5,107 nt of DNA from Rickettsiales bacterium (GTDB lineage: Bacteria; Pseudomonadota; Alphaproteobacteria; Rs-D84). The notes below the pieces were generated by a model. It saw only the letters and a list, made by a program, of their open reading frames with translations. It ran no database searches and was not told the origin of the DNA. The stretch covers positions 1 to 5,107 of the forward strand of contig JAIRLP010000099.1 of NCBI GenBank assembly GCA_031259365.1, read 5' to 3'. The first letter of the stretch is position 1. Every line of letters begins with the position of its first letter. The position numbers were made by a program, and so were the translations under genes. Below are positions 4,401 to 5,107 of the stretch, in pieces.

Positions 4401-5107
4401 TGAGTAGTCGCAAGGGCTTTGAAACTGATAATTTCCAGTACTGTCTGAAAAAGTATAAGAGCTAGACATTTTGCAGTTTGTCACACTGGTATTTTTAAAC
4501 GGGGCAGTTCCGCATCTGGAAACATTATTAACATCATCCATGCAAGGGCATGATGCGCAACCATTATTTTGTATATAGTGGTTAGCATCGCAATAGCTGC
4601 ATGGTTTGTCCAAGAACGCAGTACTTATCGAATTACATCTGCAGTATGCAAGAGATGAATAACTGCTGTCATAAATACCCGTAGTGTTTACGCTACAATC
4701 AGTGTAGACGGCTGAAAGCTCTAAAGACCGCCAACAGTTGGTGCCGCGTTTCATTGCAGTGTAAAAAGAGTCATATGTGTTCCCTGAAATGCCATCTTTA
4801 GGAACAAAGATACCATTTTTTGGCGCAAAACAAAAACCATTTCCAACGCACGCAATGCCCGATGTGCCAATCGCCTTGAAGCTTCCTGTTGATATATTTT
4901 CAGTAGAAACGCAATCGCTTGGACAACTGCCTGTGCCCGCCGAGCATTTAAAACATTTCTTTTGTTCGCCGTCCATGATTGAAACACAACTGGTGGTTGT
5001 AGCTGACCATGTCCCCATGCTGCGCGAAGAAAAATCAGACATGTCAGGATTGGCAGAAATAAAACCATTTCCGTCTGTATCACCATCGTTCTCTACACTG
5101 ACGATTA
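4395..5107 (-). CDS. Cysteine-rich, probably surface or secreted protein (C-terminal part)
   Basis: The frame is open from the stop at 4395 to the right edge, 236 complete codons, so only the C-terminal part is seen. The ATG at 5042 is internal: the frame runs on upstream, and the start lies outside the window. From that Met on, 19 cysteines fall within 215 residues, in clusters such as CFKCSAGTGSCPSDC, YCRC and CSYCDANHYIQNNGCASCPC, with many Ser, Thr, Asn, Gly and Tyr and no membrane segment. Such composition implies a disulfide-stabilised protein outside the cytoplasm. The ending SDSTGNYQFQSPCDYSL recalls large exported proteins of gut alphaproteobacteria as I remember them, but I cannot confirm that. 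Just upstream of Met5042 is an Asp/Gly-rich stretch, NDGDTDGNGFIS, like a calcium-binding loop. The function is unknown; adhesion or a surface coat would fit. Cysteine clusters resemble eukaryotic furin-like or variant-surface proteins only in general pattern. Confidence 0.72.
   Translation of the reverse strand, partial: IVSVENDGDTDGNGFISANPDMSDFSSRSMGTWSATTTSCVSIMDGEQKKCFKCSAGTGSCPSDCVSTENISTGSFKAIGTSGIACVGNGFCFAPKNGIFVPKDGISGNTYDSFYTAMKRGTNCWRSLELSAVYTDCSVNTTGIYDSSYSSLAYCRCNSISTAFLDKPCSYCDANHYIQNNGCASCPCMDDVNNVSRCGTAPFKNTSVTNCKMSSSYTFSDSTGNYQFQSPCDYSL

Noticed and set aside
4751..5086. A 111-codon minus-strand frame overlapping the cysteine-rich gene in another frame.
   Set aside because: It is fully inside the longer cysteine-rich frame, which has coherent CxxC spacing and runs on beyond the window; the overlapping frame has no such pattern.
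1..5107. CRISPR arrays, tRNA or rRNA genes and long direct repeats.
   Set aside because: I saw no regularly spaced repeats, no cloverleaf with CCA end and no rRNA-like conserved segments on either strand.

Overview
The window looks like ordinary bacterial chromosome, probably from an uncultured, host- or gut-associated alphaproteobacterium. This is inferred from the moderately AT-rich sequence with short intergenic gaps, consensus AGGAG-type ribosome binding sites, sigma70-like promoters and hairpin/T-tract terminators. It also rests on a secreted cysteine-rich protein of a kind I associate with such gut lineages. I could not run a taxonomic search, so the placement is tentative.

Left part (1-1274): a minus-strand pair reads leftwards, with a membrane-anchored, exported glutaredoxin-like protein first and then cvpA, which runs off the left edge. 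A good promoter (TTGCCC, 17 bp, TATAAT) drives the pair. Its 149-bp upstream region is shared with a divergent iron superoxide dismutase gene (sodB).

Middle (1274-3862): sodB is followed 60 bp later by a small exported six-cysteine protein of unknown function. A strong hairpin terminator closes this side and sits tail-to-tail against a 460-residue membrane protein with a spermidine-synthase-like C-terminal domain. That domain keeps the methyltransferase-type fold signature but lacks the usual catalytic Asp-x-x-Asp, so polyamine synthesis is doubtful.

Right part (3863-5107): a 97-residue small GNAT-type acetyltransferase has its own extended -10 promoter and a strong terminator. Then come a 207-bp intergenic stretch and the C-terminal 236 residues of a cysteine-rich, probably surface-exposed protein that enters from the right edge. 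Next to the stop codon of that gene, on the opposite strand, is a 23-codon reading frame. It resembles the first helix of a ClbS/DfsB (DUF1706) family protein and stops abruptly, suggesting a gene remnant at a recombination boundary.

Taken together, the left half has a redox and envelope flavour (thiol protein, superoxide dismutase, disulfide-rich exported protein), but no single pathway links the genes. The most unusual items are the cysteine-rich protein with the truncated gene beside it, and the catalytically atypical spermidine-synthase-like membrane protein. I found no convincing mobile element, CRISPR array, tRNA or rRNA.
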